Made by a program: the position numbers and the translations under genes. From NCBI RefSeq assembly GCF_029590555.1, contig NZ_CP081001.1, positions 868,001 through 932,000 of the forward strand: a stretch of 64,000 nt of DNA, written 5' to 3'. This document shows positions 61,362 through 64,000 of the stretch, piece after piece; positions within the stretch are counted from its first letter, which is position 1, and each line of letters opens with the position of its first letter. This DNA comes from Sphingobium sp. V4 (GTDB taxonomy: Bacteria > Pseudomonadota > Alphaproteobacteria > Sphingomonadales > Sphingomonadaceae). Below the pieces are notes generated by a model. That model ran no database searches. It worked only from the letters and a program-made list of their open reading frames with translations, and was not told the DNA's origin.

Positions 61362-62901
61362 AGGCGTATCGATCGTCAGCAAATCCATCATCGCCGGCGT
61401 AGCGATCACCGTTCTGTGCAAACCCATAATTGGCGGGATTAAGCGAAGCAGGCAGGGCGCGCGGCGCGACCGGCTCGGCGAAGGTGCACGCGAGGGCGTC
61501 GCCATTGTCAGGCGATGCGACCCCGCGCGCCTTCATATGCTCCTTCTTTTCAAGCGCGATGCGCTGGTCGGCGTCATAGCCATATTCCGGCCCGATGAGA
61601 TCGTCCTCGATCGCCTGGTCATCAGGGATCGCGCCATGCTCAAGCCAGGCGCGCATGGACGTCCAGATCTCGGATCGCTTGTTGGCGGTGCGAACGCGCA
61701 CATTGGCCGACCATGTCGCGTCGCGGCCCTTGCCGCCGAAGGCGACCTCGACGACGAGCGTGTCCGGCAGCAGCTGACGCAGCCGATCGACCACGCCGGC
61801 ACCCATGGCACCGATGTCGACCATAATCGCGTCGGGATGCCATTTCATCGCCTCGATCGCGATGTCGCCGGCCAGCGTCATCGTGTCCACCTTGTTCCAG
61901 CGCTTCCACGGCCGCGAGCGAGCGTCACGGCCCTGGCGGATGGCAAGCACGCTGCTGTCATCGCCGAAGCGAGCGCAGTCGACGCCGAAGATGACGGGAT
62001 CTGTGCGCAGGACGACGGGCGAGCGCGCGCGCGCCGCCTCAACGAGGTCAGCGCCTATGAACTGCATGGAGGATGCCGACGGGAACATGCCACGAACGCG
62101 GACCTTTACGATGTCGCTGTCCACGCCATAGGTGTCGACCAGTTCCTGAAGATAGGCCTTGTTGGTGCCTTCTACCGTCCTGCTGTCGATCTGCTTCGTC
62201 TTCCACCGGTTGCGCAGCTTGCCGAAGCATTGGCGGAACCAGCCGGTATTTTTGGTGGGATTGCCGAATGCGATCCAGATAATCTCGGTGTCAGCGTCGG
62301 TCAGCGCGCCGAGCGTCACCTCCCACACCTTGTCATCGATGCCGGACGCTTCGTCATAGATAATGACGATGCGCTTGCCCTCGTTATGGAGGCCGGCGAA
62401 CGCTTCAGTATTCTCTTTCGACCAGGTGACCGCATCGAGCCGCCAGCTCTTCTCGTGCCCCGGCACGGTCGAGGCGAGGGCGGACGCGGTTATCTTGAAC
62501 CAGGTGGCAGTGATCGCCATGCGCGCCCACTTCGCGACCTCCGGGATCGTCTTGGTGCGCAGCTGGGGTTCAGTGTTGGCGGTGATGACAACCTTGCAGT
62601 CGTCGCAGGTGTCGAGCGCCCACTTTGCGATCATGGAGATCAGCGCGGACTTGCCGATGCCATGTCCCGACGCGCGGGCGATCATAAGCGGCGTGAATCG
62701 GGTTTCAGGGTTCGATAGGTGCTCACCTATCTCTTCGAGCACTTCGCGCTGCCAGATGCGCGGGCCGGGATGCTTTTCGAGAGCTGTGCCCTTTTCTCCC
62801 CACGGATAGGAGAAAAGGGCATGCCCTAGCGGATCGTGCGTGAAATCGCCGATCGCCTCCGCCAACAGCGCATCGTCACTGGTGCACGGGGCATTTTTCA
62901 T
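61360..62901 (-). CDS. Terminase large subunit
   Basis: 513 residues. ATPase: Walker A ASGHGIGKSALI, Walker B RIVIIYDEASG and a coupling motif IIWIAFGNPTKNTG. Nuclease: acidic strand GVDCARFGDDSSV and DAIMVDIGAMGAGV. Packages phage DNA through the portal. The start ATG 62901 is nine bases after the upstream stop. The C-terminus is low-complexity (YAGDDGFADDRYA). Confidence 0.95.
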   Translation of the reverse strand: MKNAPCTSDDALLAEAIGDFTHDPLGHALFSYPWGEKGTALEKHPGPRIWQREVLEEIGEHLSNPETRFTPLMIARASGHGIGKSALISMIAKWALDTCDDCKVVITANTEPQLRTKTIPEVAKWARMAITATWFKITASALASTVPGHEKSWRLDAVTWSKENTEAFAGLHNEGKRIVIIYDEASGIDDKVWEVTLGALTDADTEIIWIAFGNPTKNTGWFRQCFGKLRNRWKTKQIDSRTVEGTNKAYLQELVDTYGVDSDIVKVRVRGMFPSASSMQFIGADLVEAARARSPVVLRTDPVIFGVDCARFGDDSSVLAIRQGRDARSRPWKRWNKVDTMTLAGDIAIEAMKWHPDAIMVDIGAMGAGVVDRLRQLLPDTLVVEVAFGGKGRDATWSANVRVRTANKRSEIWTSMRAWLEHGAIPDDQAIEDDLIGPEYGYDADQRIALEKKEHMKARGVASPDNGDALACTFAEPVAPRALPASLNPANYGFAQNGDRYAGDDGFADDRYA

Positions 62902-62910
62902 CGATGTCCG

Positions 62911-63228
62911 TCAGTCGGCCTTTGCCAGGCGGTTGGGCGACTTGGCTTCCTGCGTCTGAACAGGCGAGCCAGTGCCCGTCCCTGCCCACGGCCGCCCCAG
63001 ATCAGGCGAGATATTGTCGTCGATGAAGGATGGCGCCTCAGCGTCGCCGACATAGCCAAACACAGCTGCGTTATCGTCGCGGGCATAGACGGTGAACGGG
63101 CTGGTTCCCATCGACCAGGCGATCGCGTTGGCGGCCCCTTTAATCGATAGGTCATTGATGCGCCAATCGGTGCCCACGACAGTACCGTTGGCGTCCACGA
63201 CAATGTAGGATCGACCAATCACGCTCAT
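62911..63228 (-). CDS. Phage protein with tail-like beta module, 105 residues
   Basis: Between the two terminase genes. SYIVVDANGTVVGTDWRIND is followed by the module TSPFTVYARDDNAAVFGYVG then FIDDNISPDLGRP (43-80), which aligns with residues 133-171 of tail tubular B (FYRIYKSDNGASFGFVG, then RDDNINADLSDAP). It may be a small decoration or assembly protein that borrowed a tail fold. ATGA overlap with the small terminase gene. Confidence 0.65.
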   Translation of the reverse strand: MSVIGRSYIVVDANGTVVGTDWRINDLSIKGAANAIAWSMGTSPFTVYARDDNAAVFGYVGDAEAPSFIDDNISPDLGRPWAGTGTGSPVQTQEAKSPNRLAKAD

Positions 63229-63935
63229 TGCTCATTTCCTTTCATGAACTTCGCTCGACGCGCGGCGATCAGCGCAGCGATGTTCTCGCCGGCATCGACC
63301 TCGATCTTCTCTTTGAACATGCCCAGATGCTTAGCGACATTCTCCAGGGCCTTGTCCTGATCCTTCATCCTGATCTTGAGCCCTTCGCGCGTGATCTCGA
63401 CGCCCGCATAAAGGATCCGCGCACGGCCGCGCAGATACCTGGTGTCATGAGCGAACACGTCTTCGCGGCCCTCGCCCCAACATTGCGGACAATCACTGTG
63501 TGGCGTCAGCGTCTTGTTGAAGCCATAGCCGCCATCATCGGTCGGAAAGGTGCGCGGGTCCGCATTTTCCACCATGGCGGCCGCCTTGAGCGCCGCGTTG
63601 AACTCGTCCGCGTCGATCCACTGATAGGCAAAGTCGATGCCGTAGCAGTGCCGGCAACAGATGCGACGCAGCTGGATCAGGTCGTTCGGCTCAGCCATGG
63701 CGATATCCCACCAGCGCTGCAGCACCATGTCGGCGGTGATCTCGGTGCGCGCGGAACGTTCGGACTGGGCGGCGGCGATCGCGGCGGCAACCTTAGGATG
63801 TCTGAGCAATTTGGACGCGCTGGCTTCGGCCGAGTTGCCGCGTGCCTTGTAGCCGGCGCGCCGGTAGGCGGCGGCCGCGTTGAGATCGACGATATATTCC
63901 TCGACGAACCTTGCCTGTTTGCCTGCGAGTTTCAT
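63225..63935 (-). CDS. Terminase small subunit
   Basis: 236 residues. N-terminal DNA-binding part KQARFVEEYIVDLNAAAAYR, then AGYKARGNSAEASASKLLRH and PKVAAAIAAA, is the Terminase_2 signature. An unusual cysteine/histidine set (CCRHCYG and HSDCPQC) may bind zinc. The C-terminal part (DQDKALENVAKHLGMFKEK) is the oligomerisation or large-subunit contact. First recognisable gene of the packaging module on this strand. Confidence 0.92.
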   Translation of the reverse strand: MKLAGKQARFVEEYIVDLNAAAAYRRAGYKARGNSAEASASKLLRHPKVAAAIAAAQSERSARTEITADMVLQRWWDIAMAEPNDLIQLRRICCRHCYGIDFAYQWIDADEFNAALKAAAMVENADPRTFPTDDGGYGFNKTLTPHSDCPQCWGEGREDVFAHDTRYLRGRARILYAGVEITREGLKIRMKDQDKALENVAKHLGMFKEKIEVDAGENIAALIAARRAKFMKGNEQ

Positions 63936-64000
63936 GCAGCCTCGACGGACAGCGCGTCGCAGCGGGCGCGGAAGTCGGCATCATCGACATAGAGTCGGCG
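63932..64000 (-). CDS. Partial phage gene (C-terminal 22 residues)
   Basis: The minus-strand frame entering from the window edge ends in YVDDADFRARCDALSVEAA and a TGA that overlaps the ATG of the small terminase gene. Coupling suggests a real gene upstream of the terminase. Too short to identify. Confidence 0.6.
   Translation of the reverse strand, partial: RRLYVDDADFRARCDALSVEAA

Larger units (their letters stand above)
30184..64000. mobile_element. Prophage of podovirus (BPP-1/T7-like) type, left end and most of the genome
   Basis: The element starts at a tRNA-Pro 3'-half remnant and runs past the window end. Minus-strand genes give a full podovirus head, tail, internal-virion and lysis set; plus-strand genes give a PRTRC cassette with nuclease and helicase. 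No integrase, repressor or replication gene is seen, so those should lie right of 64000 together with the intact tRNA-Pro. All large structural genes are open and full length, so the head and tail module appears intact. Confidence 0.9.

Overview
The window looks like the chromosome of a sphingomonad-type alphaproteobacterium (Sphingobium, Sphingomonas or a close relative). The evidence is high GC throughout, an era / RNase III / lepB block, several copies of the short palindromic element built on ttcgacaggctcag that litters sphingomonad intergenic regions, and many TTG and GTG starts. No database search was possible, so the genus is an inference.

Positions 1 to about 30180 are host core genome. 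In order they hold the 3' part of topA; era, a GIY-YIG protein, rnc and lepB on the minus strand; pgi and a glutathione reductase; a 2-oxoglutarate/iron dioxygenase, and an SDR gene divergent from a LysR regulator; an exported class V aminotransferase; purC, then purS-purQ; a TauE/SafE permease; a DUF2490 outer-membrane protein; phosphoglucomutase; a spermidine-synthase-like methyltransferase-fold protein; a DEDDh exonuclease; a six-gene minus-strand cluster (DUF4159, MoxR, DUF58, BatA-like and two large envelope proteins); and a TldD/PmbA protease pair.

A prophage begins at 30184. The junction is a 50-base copy of the 3' half of tRNA-Pro(CGG) on the minus strand, with no 5' half. This is what is left on one side when an integrase recombines in the anticodon loop. 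The intact tRNA and the integrase should lie beyond position 64000. The prophage has two convergent arms meeting at 39413/39417.

The left arm (30406 to 39413, plus strand) is one tightly coupled operon carrying a complete PRTRC cassette: ParB, E, C, F, B, A and ThiF. Read by motif it is a ubiquitin-like conjugation system, with an E1-like adenylating enzyme, an E2-like protein with the NGSLC catalytic-cysteine signature, a JAMM isopeptidase and a 68-residue protein C ending in glycine as the candidate modifier. An HTH protein, a PD-(D/E)XK nuclease and an SNF2-like helicase are coupled to its end, and an ASCH protein lies upstream.

The right arm (39417 to the window end, minus strand) is a podovirus morphogenesis and lysis module of Bordetella phage BPP-1 / T7 type. 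In transcription order it has terminase small and large subunits, portal, scaffold, major capsid, capsid cement, tail tubular A, tail tubular B split by a Hint (intein-like) domain, internal virion proteins including a lytic transglycosylase and a 2006-residue protein, tail spike, endolysin, small membrane proteins and nested Rz/Rz1 spanins. A lone plus-strand membrane gene (43421-43696) looks like a moron. A nearly identical 22-base element occurs twice in this arm, once directly after a terminator, and is a candidate late promoter. The most interesting parts are the phage-borne ubiquitin-like cassette and the Hint-split tail gene.
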